A stretch of DNA of 64,000 nt from NCBI RefSeq assembly GCF_000524195.1, contig NW_020170459.1:47194-111193 (forward strand), read 5' to 3'. Numbering within the stretch: the stretch's first letter is position 1; every line of letters begins with the position of its first letter. This document shows positions 40,201-52,400 of the stretch, piece after piece. A model generated the notes under the pieces. The model saw only the letters and a program-made list of their open reading frames with translations. It did not search any database and was not told the origin of the DNA. Source of the DNA: Echinococcus granulosus. Lineage: Eukaryota > Platyhelminthes > Cestoda > Cyclophyllidea > Taeniidae. Both the position numbers and the translations under genes were made by a program.

Positions 40201-43200
40201 TAACTGAATTTGTGGGTTGAATATATTGTCAAATGACGTACTAAACAGTTGAAACTTGAGTATTTTTGGTAAAAATAATTATGATGATTTCTCACTTTGG
40301 ATCGCATTGCATGGTCTTGACATCTCAATAGCCAATTATTTGAATTAATGATGAATGCTATTCACTTTTCTTTGAGTGAGAATTACCAGCGGAATTGAAT
40401 TGTCTGAACCATTTCTGGACGGCACGTTCTGCCACGCCACCTTATTTAGATGCTATGCAGCAAATGTTGTGGGTAGATTCTGCGACTTTAGCACCGGTTT
40501 CAACTCGGTTCGTTAAGCCGGCAAACTAGAATCACATCCATCAGGTTACACCAATTTTTGACGTAGAACACAGTTAGGAGTATTGCACTGATGAACTTCT
40601 GGATATCTGCACTTTATGATCCATGCTTGTGAAGAGTTCGATGTCAGAAGTTCCTTCCCCAAAAGTTGCAAGTTATTGCTGGGAGCTAATATTGCAAATT
40701 GCATGAACTTTATTTTACCTGATGCCTTAATCTGGCATGTTAATTTCTCCTGTCAGTAAGTCAAATCAGCATAGAAACGGGGCTGTACTTTTTCAGACAG
40801 TGGGGCCTCCACACCACCCCACTATTGTTTCATTTTCAATTTTTTGAATTTTACAGATGTGTATCCTCTTTGAAACGCCTAAGGTTAGATTTGGAGGGTA
40901 TCTGATAATAACGACAGCGGATGATATCAAATTATCGCCTATGAATTGAAAAAAAAATACATTACTTTTGATCGTAGCCCCTCTTTTCGTCATATTTAAT
41001 GTGCTACAAATGCGATTGACCCATTGTTCCATATGGCTTTGACGACTTGGAATTCCATGATTTATCGCACGAATGACTTTTCCTCTGCCGGCTTGTGTGC
41101 AAGTGAGCCCATGCATGGGTGTATAAGTGGTCCCGCTTTGGTAATCCTCAGAGTCACTGAGCTGGCTCCTTCTTCTGGGCATGCTGAAACCAATCACCAA
41201 CTTGACCTATTTCTGTGCTTGGCGCATGTGGTTGACTGGACGTCAAGCGACAGTCAACCGCTGTGCTCAGCCGCTCTGAAGCTGTTACTGATCAAAAATT
41301 ACCTTATTTCCTGTCAGTCTTAACGGTGTAATAGTTAGATCTACAAGGTTCTACAGTACCATTACTTAGGAAGCGATCAGCGTTATAGCTACCTATTGAT
41401 GCACCCCTTTGGCAGTGGGTATTACCTCCGTCACATTCTCGCGGGAAGTTAGCAGAAACCGACCACCATGTTCATTATCCAACCAAGTAGATTTTCCCGC
41501 TTCCTTTGGTGAATAAATCAATGAAGTCAAATCGTTACCCCTGCGAGTATACCTACTTTGAGGTCATATCCCGGCCGTACCTCCCCCTCATACAGGAGCT
41601 TTTGAGTGAGTTTTATGTGCCAGTGGTGACTATTTACTTACTGTGATTCATTTTCTGCTCTCCTCCTGGGTAAGAGAAGTTCATAAGTTTGCTTGTTTGC
41701 CTGTTTAACCTGTCTACTGTTTTGGTCTTCGGCTGGGTCTACCTCTGCTCCTCCCTCTATTTGCTCAATTCGCAGGAACACTGGGGTATCTTAAAAGAAG
41801 TAAGCTAGTATGCCATCAAATAGTTGGGTTTGCCTTGATGACGCTTTTGTTACTAAGTGCCTCGGTTTTCTTCCCAACTCTGAAGTGCTCTTACTTTCAG
41901 TAGTTGAATCAAGGTCTGTAGTTCGATAAGTGATTGAATAGTAATCCGTTAGTGAGTGACCTCGGTTAATCATGAAGTGGCAAAGTCGTTTTTGGTTGTA
42001 TTTCGGGAAGACCATTTATTGTAGAAATTTTGCTAAGCTGGTGGTGCTCATCAGCGTGGGTGGAATTAGCTCCGCACACTGGATAGGTGATGTTTGTAAT
42101 GAGATTAAGTGGGCACACCATATGCAAAAATTGCAATTTTTACGTGTAAACTAAGTGGCATGGCCGAGAGGAGGCTTTAATATTTTCTGCTGGTGCCTCA
42201 GACAGTAATTTACTACCATCAATTGTCGTTAATTTCTGACCGATTCAGCTGCTACTCGAAAAGTGTAATATGAAGTTACCCCCTCCCCCGGACCAAGAAC
42301 GTCCTACGTCTATTGCATTGTTTAAAATCCAACCAACCTGATTGCCACACGCTTTGATGTGGCTAGTTATCTACTATAAGCTAATAAATTGCTCTTGGTA
42401 CGTATTCACTACCCATTTCTAATGAGAAAAAAAGGCTAGAAAACATTGGAGTTGAAGGGGGTATTTTTACGTCTATGTCCACAGGGTTTGAAATTCCGTC
42501 TATTCAGATTAATCAATGATGGGTCCACCTTCTGCCTAACTAGGAATGCAATCACGTGCCTCGGGGCCTCACAAAGTCCACACCTCGCTTAGCACGAGAT
42601 CAGCTGCTCTGGACACCACGTGGCATGAACTTTCTCATTTCCATCCCGTGGTGGATGTCACACTTCCTTCCACACCCGCCTTGATTTACCATCATTTCGG
42701 CTACTTTTGGCTTGGACCGTGCTGTGTGATCCTTGTTGAAACAGCTTTTGAGTTAGAGAAAAGTAGCACTGATAGGAAAAGGCACTTGTGATACGTTCCT
42801 GCCATTCAAAATATGAAAAAATCTGTGTTATTATATGCTTCTGACAAGTGGCACGAAGGCTTTCCTGTCACGTAAACAATTTTACCTCATGGCTTTGAGC
42901 GTTAAAGTATAAGGGGGTTATCTCCCACTACCTTCACTGGAATCGGTATGATTTACCCTGTATACTCTCCTCGTTAATCTAACCGCTCCTGCTTCTATTT
43001 TTATTTGGAGACAAGGAGGGTCATATCTTTTCTCCCTCTTCCTCCCTATATGTGTAGGTTGAAAAGTGAATGAGGTGCGTATTCTTTTACCAACGGCAAA
43101 TTGATTGGTTTGTCGTATCTTGAGGTAACTAAATCAGCCTTTGAACGGCATTGTTTAGTTTCTTTTTTTTATCTCTGTGCTGTAAGCGGCGCACAAAGAT

Positions 43201-46200
43201 TTGTAGTGCACGACCTTTTCAGTAATATAAACACTAGTGGCTCTTGGCTTATTTATTGACACAAAGTTCCCTCTTTATCTTAGGAGCGCAAGGCTGCTTT
43301 AATATCATTGATGATGTAAACATCGTCGCACTTGCGACACAATCATCTACCTTTTCTGAGCTAAGAGATAACGGAGTATTTAATGCTAGTTTTTTGTTGG
43401 ATTGGCTCATTAACCTATCTTCAACCGTCTTTAGAAAAAAATGTAAGTTGGGAGGACCTCAGGATTGTTATTTGTTGGATGAATCGTAGCTGCAAAGAGG
43501 ACACGTTGATCGCTCTTTGTTTCGCGGAGTCGAGGACTCACGTCCTATGACTGGACTCGGACTGGGTTTAATCACGTTTTGTAGTACTTTTGGTGCAGTT
43601 CCTTCCAGCTTCGTCTTCTGGTCTAACCGATTTTTGCTCTCACGTGTCCCCGCTTGTGATATTTCGTCTGCATTTGATTTCCTTCTTGTAAAGCCGATCA
43701 CTGTGTCCTGTGGAGTAAATTTTGAACTAAACAACTAGACTTATTAGCATGAGTCATCATCTTTCGCTGGACAGAGCCACCGCAGAGGCATAGAAAAGAC
43801 AATCGCATTACTCACTACATTAGTTCACATGTTGTCTTGTGATGGGTTTTTCAGGGGTCCCTGATGTTAATACAATTTTCCGATTCCGATTTTGTTCATC
43901 TGACCGGTTAAACTTCAAAATAGGATCTCTTCGTTAAAAACACAACACACTAATTCGATGTCGAAGTTGCTAAATTATCACTTTCGTATACCAGCGTCGC
44001 ACACATGTGACTCCCGGACTTTCCTGCCTGAACTTGACTTTATAAGCATGTGCTTTTTATGATGAGCAATTGTTTGCGTCGAGTAGTGCCGCGCATTGTT
44101 TGAGTCCAAAATAACAAGCCATAGTAAAATTTTTTTTAATGCGACTTTGGTTTTGGAGCAACAGCCGACTCAGCCAAAAAACTTATGACGGCCGGGGCCG
44201 CAGTTAGAACGCTAAAACATTTGAGGTGTGGTGGTTGATTTCCCTCTGGAGCTGTTACCATTTGGATTTTCTGGGCACCTCAGCAATACTTTCACTTTAC
44301 ATCACTAGAAAAGGTTGGAATTAGCAACCGGAATGATCACTTTATCATGCACCATGTGTGTTAGTCATCCTCTAAGCCAGACAGGATTTAACAGGCGGTC
44401 GATTCTGTCCCAAACCCTCAGGAGTGCTTTAGTGTTTTTTTGCCCACAAATGCATTCCGGCATTGCACAACTCTTTCTTTTTCAACCCACCGATGTGGTA
44501 ACCACTCTTATCTGAAAAACGACGGTACTATTGATGAGTGGGCTTGATCCAGTACGCATTTTTGTAACGTGGGTAGTAGTAGCACCACTTTTGATTCAAC
44601 ATCTTAACCCCCTGGCACTTCAGGAATTTGTCGACTGGGTGGACTGTGGGTGCTGTCTAAGCTGGCCAGAGGACAACGGTGACGGTAAACCAAATCAACA
44701 GCCCACGGTGAGCATCACCTTGGCTGAGAGCAGTTCCAGTGGTGGAGCCCCTCGATCTCGCAACAATTCCGACGTTGGGGATATCAGATTGCCCTATCCT
44801 ACTCCACATCCGTCACCACCACCCCCATTGAAGGAGCACGCCTTCTTCCATCGCCTGGTACGCGAGGATATCGCACCGGCGTTGGACTTTGCCGACGCCC
44901 GCCTTTGCGCCACTCTGCCTCTAGCTCTCAGTCATCTCGGGGTAGAGATGGAACCCCTTTCTTCCCTTTTTGCCTCCACTCCGACCACCGATATAGAGGT
45001 TACCGATACCTTCACCTGCCCTCTTGTGCCCGGCGAACCAGTCAAATTCAGTCTTAAGCTGGAGGTATGTGAATGAACTTGACATTTCCCCAATTACCCA
45101 TGGTTGTCGGTGAGAGAATAGTGAGAACTGTTAGCCACTGTTATAAGCTGATGTTGACGTGCGTGAGTTCGGATCCTGTCGGGTTTCCAACCGAAGTAAT
45201 CGGGGAAAAACTTCGACGTAGACGTCTCTATCTGCCAACGGGCAAGAATAAACAGTGGGAGTACGCTGCACGCGAGCACGATAGCCAGCCATCTAGCGGG
45301 ATGTGCCGGAGGCCGGAGCGGCTTTAGCCTCCCACATTTATGTCATTTAGTTGGTCTTGGACTTACAGTAATTATTATCTTACTTAGAGCACACTGTACT
45401 TCAATGTTCTCTTTAGCTGCAGATTTGATATTGGACAACCAAGGGTGACTAGGCGAGGCCGCGACATTTCAGGCTATTCGGGAATCGGACACGAAAATAG
45501 GATCTTATAGAAGATTTAAATAGGAATACTTCTTGGGGTTGCGGACAACCCCATAGGCGATCGAGGGGGAAATCGTAGTTTTTCTGTAATTGATCGGATT
45601 CCACTGTTTGTGATTCACATTACCATTCTTACTTTGATGGAGAAATGGTTTGGTTAAATATAGCAAGGTTTAGGTATAGGAATGCTTGATTTTGAACCAA
45701 ATTAAAAATATCAAGGCTGATCTCTAACTCTAACTGCTGGACTAATGTGATGTAATGCATATTATTTTTAGTTTCTAATAGACAGCTCTGTTAGTCGATT
45801 TCACATGTCACGAGGCTTATCCACCTCACATTCACCATCTGAAATTGCAATTTTGTGGGTCATTACTCAGGTATGCTTTTGGAAGGATTCCACCCCCTTT
45901 TCAACTTCAATAAGAGGCCATTTGTAACCTACTGCACTGCAAATTCCGGTTTTTTCTTCAATCCAAGCATCATGCGACAGAATATGATTGAGATCTATTT
46001 TCAATCTTGCGGTGGTTTTTATTTCCCTTGACGCATTTAATTTAACGTCTGAGGTCGGAGGGGCCGTGCAGTATTTGTAGCCAAGGTCATTTTACGTTTT
46101 TGGCATCATTGTTGTTGTACTGGTAGCTCCGTGTTCCATCCTACATTCAGTCGAGCACTTATTTACTTGAGTGTTTTGTTTCTCTCTTTTTCCATTTTCA

Positions 46201-47687
46201 GTAAAGTGAACATCGTGGTTCAGTTTTTGTTAATTTCTTCTAAAAAATGTGAAGATTGACTTCGCTTGTTGGATCTGATATACGGTGTAGCTACTTACCC
46301 ATGAGTGATACTACTTAACTACATCCCGCTTCTGTTCTTAAGATCCTAATCAGTTCATGTAAACGTTCAGCCGGTTTTTGTCAACGACTTTATTCGTTGT
46401 GTGAGATTATTAAGAAGTATGCATTTCCACACCTTCTGGTGAGGGATCTGACATTTTGCCCCACTGAATGCATTAGCTTACAACTCGATTGACACAAGCC
46501 GCGTAACCAGTATGACAAACTACCACTCAAATGAGCTCTATTAATTTCACGCGTTTCGTGGCTTATCGTTTGAATATGTCGATTCATTGTATGTCAAAGG
46601 ACCCACTTCTAGTTTTACAAAATTTAGCACTCTCCACTCGGATGCAGATTCCTCTTCGGGGCGGCTTCTGAGTTACACATGCGAAAGCTAACGTGCACTA
46701 CGTTGACTTGGAAGTAACTGTAAAGATTATTAGAATCCAGTCGCAAGCACGTACCCCTCTCTATGTCTTCTTGAGATTTCCGATTATCATTAACTATGGT
46801 TAGACACATGCTAACCATCCAAGAGATATGAATGGCGATGGTACAAGTACTCGATTATCAAAGCCAGTGGTCCTTATTTTCAATTCAAAGTAAATTCACC
46901 GTGCTATACGTTCTTTCGGACGAATAGCGTTCTGACGTTGGACTCACTTGGGGAAGACTTTTTCATAGGCTAAAAAATCATTTCACTTCGACTTTTGATA
47001 GGAAGAATTTTCTGAACATGACTACTGGAGTCACTCAACATTGTCCTCCCCCCTTTTCGATTATGAGGCTTTTCACTTTGCTTTGGGACGCGGTATACAC
47101 ATAGATATTCCCTTTTAGCTATTTGCGTCGATGGTACTATCCAAATCGATTGTGTGAAATCTCTTTGGTACGTGAACTTGAATAACAGCAAATACATTAT
47201 ATACATTTATTGGTGGAACACACTTCACCTGTCTTTCTGCAGTTAGCAACCAGAGTTACGACTAAATCCGCAATAGGCGGTCATCCTCGCTATTTTCACT
47301 TTCCCACTCTTCCGCTCCAATAGCAGTGCCTACGTTCATCGCAAAAGACTGTTTTTTTTACTGACGCAGGTGTTGAACGATGACGGTTCAACTTCGGTGG
47401 AGCGTTGCAATATCTCATCATGGGCTCGTCAACGCATCGCTGCAGTGGCTGATCTCTTCCAGTACCTCAGCCTTATTCGTCGGGGTCTGACGGGCACTCC
47501 CACCACCCCCGTCACCCGCTCTCTCTCCAACTCCCTGCCTTCTGATAACCGCGCTTCTCGCTCCCTCAACGTAGACTCGGGCATTCTCACTGAGCCTATG
47601 CGTCGTCATCAGTTTGAGAACGTGCAGCGTCGTCGGTTGGCAATCGCCCTTTCGCGTCTCGGCTATGGACTGCCTGGGATGGAGTAA
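37208..47687 (+). CDS. rab3ip: Rabin8/RAB3IP-like (Sec2-family) Rab guanine nucleotide exchange factor
   Basis: There are seven exons: 37208-37333, 37366-37434, 37502-37581, 38349-38614, 39771-39847, 44624-45064, 47370-47687 (1377 nt, 458 residues, close to human RAB3IP at 476). Residues 1-92 form the Sec2 coiled coil, with the signature LFEEANKM and then KEVQALKNTL. Residues 92-180 are a Ser/Pro-rich linker. Exon 6 gives EFVDW, a low-complexity Pro stretch, then FFHRLVREDIAPALDF; exon 7 gives SSWARQRIAAVADLFQYL and the end RRRLAIALSRLGYGL, which match the C-terminal domain of Rabin8/GRAB. The family activates Rab8-type GTPases in exocytosis and ciliary membrane traffic. The ATG directly follows a splice-acceptor-like TTTAG, so either an upstream exon or trans-splicing is possible. 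Exon 5 (39771-39847) fits the phase but is poorly conserved. The 4.8-kb intron 39848-44623 shows only repeats. Confidence 0.86.
39140..39328. repeat. Long near-perfect hairpin, MITE-like, in RAB3IP intron 4
   Basis: The left arm (AACGCTTTATGATGACG, ATACCGCACGAAGGC, CCTAACACTCCTTGC) is answered by the right arm (GCAAGGAGTGTTAGG, GGCCTTCGTGCTAT, GCCTAAAACGTCACTAC, AAAGCGTT). Arms of about 75-85 bp enclose a loop of roughly 20 bp near 39220-39243, and the inner parts (TAAAAGCT and AGCTTTTA) also pair. The structure looks like a recent palindromic MITE. Confidence 0.85.
43980..44280 (+). repeat. Palindrome-bearing dispersed repeat, copy B, in RAB3IP intron 5
   Basis: It carries ATACCAGCGTCGCACAC followed by ATGTGACTCC. 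About 190 bp later come GGCCGCAGTTAGAACGC, GTGGTTGATTTCCC and CTCTGGAGCTGTTACC, in the same order as copy A at 24.2-24.5 kb. Confidence 0.5.
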
Positions 47688-49401
47688 TTTGAAAATATGT
47701 ATATACTCAGCTCTCCTCCGCGTCTAGTGCGGTGGTTGCGCAGTCTTTCACGCTCCCCTCTTAACCTCTTCCTTCCCTTAAGACCAAGATTAACCAGATA
47801 GATTATAAGTTTTTTTTTTTGCTTTTTCGTATTGTGGAATTGTTTGAGTGTGAAGAGGGGCTGGCGAAGTTCTTACTAACCGAGTGATTTATAGACGTTT
47901 ATTATGTGGCTTATTGAATCTTTCCTGGAGCGGAGTCGCGTGTCACATACGCGTGACGCTGGGTTGCCGGTACAGAACGCTTCCTTCACTAGTTTGGAAA
48001 GTGGTTAGACTAGATCCTGTGATTGTCAATTTTTCTCTGATGCTTTAATGGCAAACGTGATGGATGACGTGGGCGTGCTGGGACGTTATTAGATGACATT
48101 CACAGTCTAGGTTACGAGGTTACGGACTACCTTGCTGCATATCGGATGATTTAGTCGAGTAGAGGCCATATTCAACGTCAGTAATTAGCGTGAATTCAGA
48201 CCAAAAAGGGGAACCACGAAATTACCCACTAATGTTTTTGCCAAGTCTGAAGAGTTGCGGACTTACAACTAACACTTATGACGGTAAGTAAAGCAGTTTA
48301 AATCACTGGTCTCCTACCACAAACAAAGTATTTTGAAATACAAGAATGTGTAAAAGGTTGCTTCATGAGAAGACTTGATTTAGTCATCACATTCTAAAGT
48401 GCTACACGTAATTTTACTCATACAATTCTATGTGTGGTTGTAAATGTAAGCTTTGTTAACGGCGGCGACCTGCAGACTACAGTCCCCAGTGAAGTGCAAT
48501 AAAAATTAGTGGAATAATAACCAAGGATGTACAGAATCAAAGTTGTGAAGGATGTTTAAGCATCACAAATGAAACTGTTTTGCTCTCTAAATCTCTCCTG
48601 CAGTTATGACAAGCCTAAGTGCCACTGAGAATGCACAGCCAAATGGGCAGGAGGGCTATTGGCACGGCTTGAAGGTCACGCTGCAAGGCTGACATACAAC
48701 TTACACAAACTCAATGGCCCGCGTAGAAAAATGAAATAGCAGAGGGTTGCAGTGCAACGCGTAAATGCAAACCCCTATCATATAATGGCTGCCGGTGGCC
48801 CAAAAAACGTTTTCAATGGTGTTGCGTAATGCGCTGATTGTTCGTTTAAAATTTGGTTTTAAGTAACGATCAACGGGGGGGCCCGCTATAGCGCCTGATC
48901 CAGTCAGACTGGCATTTGAGCCATGTCACTAGCCCTTAGCATCTGTGCAAATCGTCAGTACATATTCTTTTTAAGTATTACGACTTCTCACGTTTTCAGG
49001 GAAGTGTCAGGCAGTTACCATTTTGTTTAGATAGACAATTGCGAGACAGGCAATAGTACGGCAAATTTTACCAAATATTATCGCTTCACTTGATGCGTTT
49101 ACGTTATAGCATTGTTAAGATTCGTTTTTTTTCAAGTAAGGGATGACTCAAATATGTAGCCCACGGTCTTACCACATGGAATGCCGCCAAAACACCTTTA
49201 TTTAAAATGTGCCTCCAACTCATTTACCTGCGATAATAAATACGCTTAAAGCAAAGTCTTGCAAATAACTGGTAAGCGCTAGTTAGTTATGTTGAAAAAA
49301 CAGTGTATTAAACGGCATCTTAGTGATATCTACAATGTGGTTGGGTGAATTAATAGCCATTAGCGAACAGGAGTGTGGGATTTCCGTGCATTATCTGTGT
49401 G
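47688..49401. other. Spacer between RAB3IP and SCFD1, no gene seen
   Basis: It holds the RAB3IP 3' flank (with a T11 run near 47811), a reverse copy of the palindromic repeat near 47.9 kb, and the SCFD1 upstream region. A CATTATCTGTGTG context precedes the SCFD1 ATG. No coding exon was found. Confidence 0.5.
47890..48000 (-). repeat. Palindrome-bearing dispersed repeat, copy D, reverse orientation
   Basis: On the plus strand GTGTCACATACGCGTGACGC is followed by TGGGTTGCCGGTAC. The reverse complement gives GGCAACCCAGCGTCACGC, matching the core of copies at 24.2, 44.0 and 61.1 kb. Confidence 0.5.
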
Positions 49402-52400
49402 ATGGCGTGTTCTTTGCGGGAACGCAAAATTGGTAAGTCAGTCATTTGCATTGTTTTCGTGCATTAGACTCCTAAACCGTGTTTAATGGTGATTTTTTCA
49501 TAGAAGCAAGTGTTCTAAGTTGAAAGTTGCCGCGCGCTCCGTGCACAGTGTCATACCCCCATTATTTCTTTTTATAATTAGTGGGGCGCAAATTTATCTT
49601 TTCCCCTTTTAATGTCAAAGAATCATTGATACTATACTTTTCCTAATTACTGTTTACTTTAATTTTTTATTCGAAATTTTATCTAAACTTTTTTCACCCT
49701 CTGTCCATGTATGGGCCTTTCACTTCAAGTCTGTTAACACGTTCAATTTTACCGTTGGTAAATGTACCTTAACCATTACGGTGGTGCCAGTCAGTTACTC
49801 AACACTTGCTTAAACAGAATGGATTCTAATATGTTAGAGTTCAATTCTTTCCATGAGATCGACTACCTTATGCCGTTGCTAATTGATACAGGCAAGCCGA
49901 TTCCATTAATTCTTAGTAGCTGGCTCTGGGTATTTTCGAAGCACTTTTTTTGCGCACATAAGCAGGACGCCTTTGTAAACTTTTGTTTGCATTGTTCAAA
50001 GTTTCATCATTCACCGCTTTATGGGGTTAAGGCACTTTACGAGTTTGTTGTTTAAAATCCTACAATGACTCTTATCGATCTCGAAATTACATGCACCACC
50101 GTCATTACTTGAGTGAAATTGACAAGTTATCGTTTGCTCAGTCGGCTCGTTTGCCATGCGTTTTCTTTCTAACTTGATGTTATTTGCAAATTCTAATCAT
50201 ATTCAGGTGCTTCATTGTATATGGGACCCAAATCGTAATTTTTGTTCATAACGCTTTAAATCATTGCCGATAATTTTCAGGTCAATGCTTTAATTTCCTG
50301 CAGTTCCTTCTAATCTACCTTATTACTTTTATTAGAGGCATTGAAGTGCATGCTGAATTTTAATACAGCCAGCACTAAAGAGGATGAGCCCCAGTGGAAA
50401 GTGAGTGATGTATATTTTTTGTAATATCTGCCAATTTTTCAGCTTCTTATATACGATCGGATTGGGCAGGACATTATCGCACCCCTTTTCTCAGTGAAAG
50501 AACTTCGCTCTGTTGGTGTAACTCTCCATCTGTAAACTCTCTTTCTTATTCACCTGCCTTTTAAATCTAGGCTCCTTGACATCAAACGTGAACCCATTCC
50601 CGATGTCCCTGCAGTATATTTTGTATATCCTTCAAAAGCGAACATCACTCGTATTTGTCAAGTAGGTTTTACTTTCTCTCTTTAGCCAGTACTCATTTAG
50701 GACTTCGAGTCCGATCTCTACTCGTCTTACTACCTCAATTTTATAAGTCCCATATCTCGTGAGAATCTGGAACTACTAGCTGAAACTGCACTCACGGAGG
50801 ACTGCATTCAGCGGATTAAGAAGGTCTATGATCAGTACACCAGGTTCATTTGCCTGGAGGATGACTTATTTGTACTTAACGAGCAGCTTTCGAGTCAGGA
50901 AGGAACTTTCTATGGTAGGTAACCGCGCAGTGGTGGTTTATTCCCCCCTTTCTCTTCTAGCTCTGAACAAGACCTCCTGCAATGAGGAAGACATTCTAAG
51001 AACCACCGGTTTCATAGTCGACAGCCTCTATTCCGTGTTTGCCACTCTCGGCACTGTTCCCATCATTCGCTCTTCGCGCTTCAACGCAGCTGAGGCGGTG
51101 GCCAAGGACCTGGACAATCGCTTTCGTGAAAGCCTACGGGACTCCCGAAACACCCTTTTCTCTGGCATGGAACATAGAGCCTTTAGTGAGGCTGGCAAGA
51201 ATGGTGGTGCCAGTGCTGCTGCTCTCAATCCTTTCTCATTTCAGCGTCCTCTGCTAATCATTCTCGACCGGGTGTTGGATTTAGCCACGCCTCTGCATCA
51301 CGCGTGGACCTATCAGAGTCTTCTACACGATATTGTGGTATGCTGCCTCGTTCTTGGTCTTGACTTATTATCCATCTAGGGCATACACCTCAATCACGTG
51401 GAGATGGGAACGCAGAACTTGGGCGAGGCAGATGACGTGCGGCAGGCGAAGATGAAACGCTACGACCTCACCACGTCGACGGACCGAATCTGGCGAACTC
51501 ATCGCGCTTCTCCCTTCTCCGATGTGGCGGGTGCGCTACAGGAGGAGCTAGGTGTCTTGCAAGATCGGGAGAAGAAACTGGGAGCTCTGAAAGCCTCAGT
51601 TGCAGAGGGACAGACCTCCTCGACTAACGGTGGTGTCAGTGGTGTTAGCACAGATGCCACCTCTGCACTCACTAGCACCATAAAGTTAGTCCTGCTTTGT
51701 TAACCTGGAGATTAGGAGATTTAAAGGGAGATCTCAAAATTAGCATCCCTCCTTCCCGTCTGTTGTAGCACTCTTCCCCAATTAATGGAGCAGAAAAGAT
51801 GCGTGGATATGCATATGCATATTGCGACGTCTTTAGCCAAGGAGATCAAGAATCGACAGTTGGATCTCTTGAATGATGTGGAAGAAAAGCTTATCACTCT
51901 GCAGTCACTCCAGGTAACAAGAGATTTATCATTTTTTTGTTCACCCAGTGTGCTTCCACACGGAATTCCATCTACCTTCTTGCAATTCATACTAGTTAGC
52001 GCGTTGAGGAGGTTTTAGTAGATGCGCCACGTAAACGTTGTGGATGCTTCTCCGCCTGTGTTAGCAAAGTACTAGCGTAGCGACTGGGTTTTGAGGCTTT
52101 TTCGGCCCCTCCCTCTCCCTTCCAAGTTTGAAATACATCTCTCGAATTCTAAATGTGTTATTACCTCCCTTGCATTAAGTAATTGAGATAATTGTAAAAT
52201 TACAATTATTGGTGCTTCCCTAAAGAAATGCGATTGGCTTCCTTCGTTCTCATCAAAAATGGTACCAATTACTTACCCACCCCTGTTCATTCTACCAATT
52301 TTTGTTGGATTTAGTTGACACAAAAATTCGGTACCCCCGACTTAATGAAGACAACTGATCAAGACTGAGTTGTTGTGTAGGTTTGAGAAAGTTTCACCGT

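Noticed and set aside
42546..43738. Plus- and minus-strand open frames in RAB3IP intron 5
   Set aside because: They are 73-88 codons, without motif or phase-compatible splice sites; chance frames in a 4.8-kb intron.
44531..44623. Upstream part of the long plus-strand frame before RAB3IP exon 6
   Set aside because: A good acceptor at 44621-44623 and the conserved EFVDW start indicate that the preceding codons are intron.
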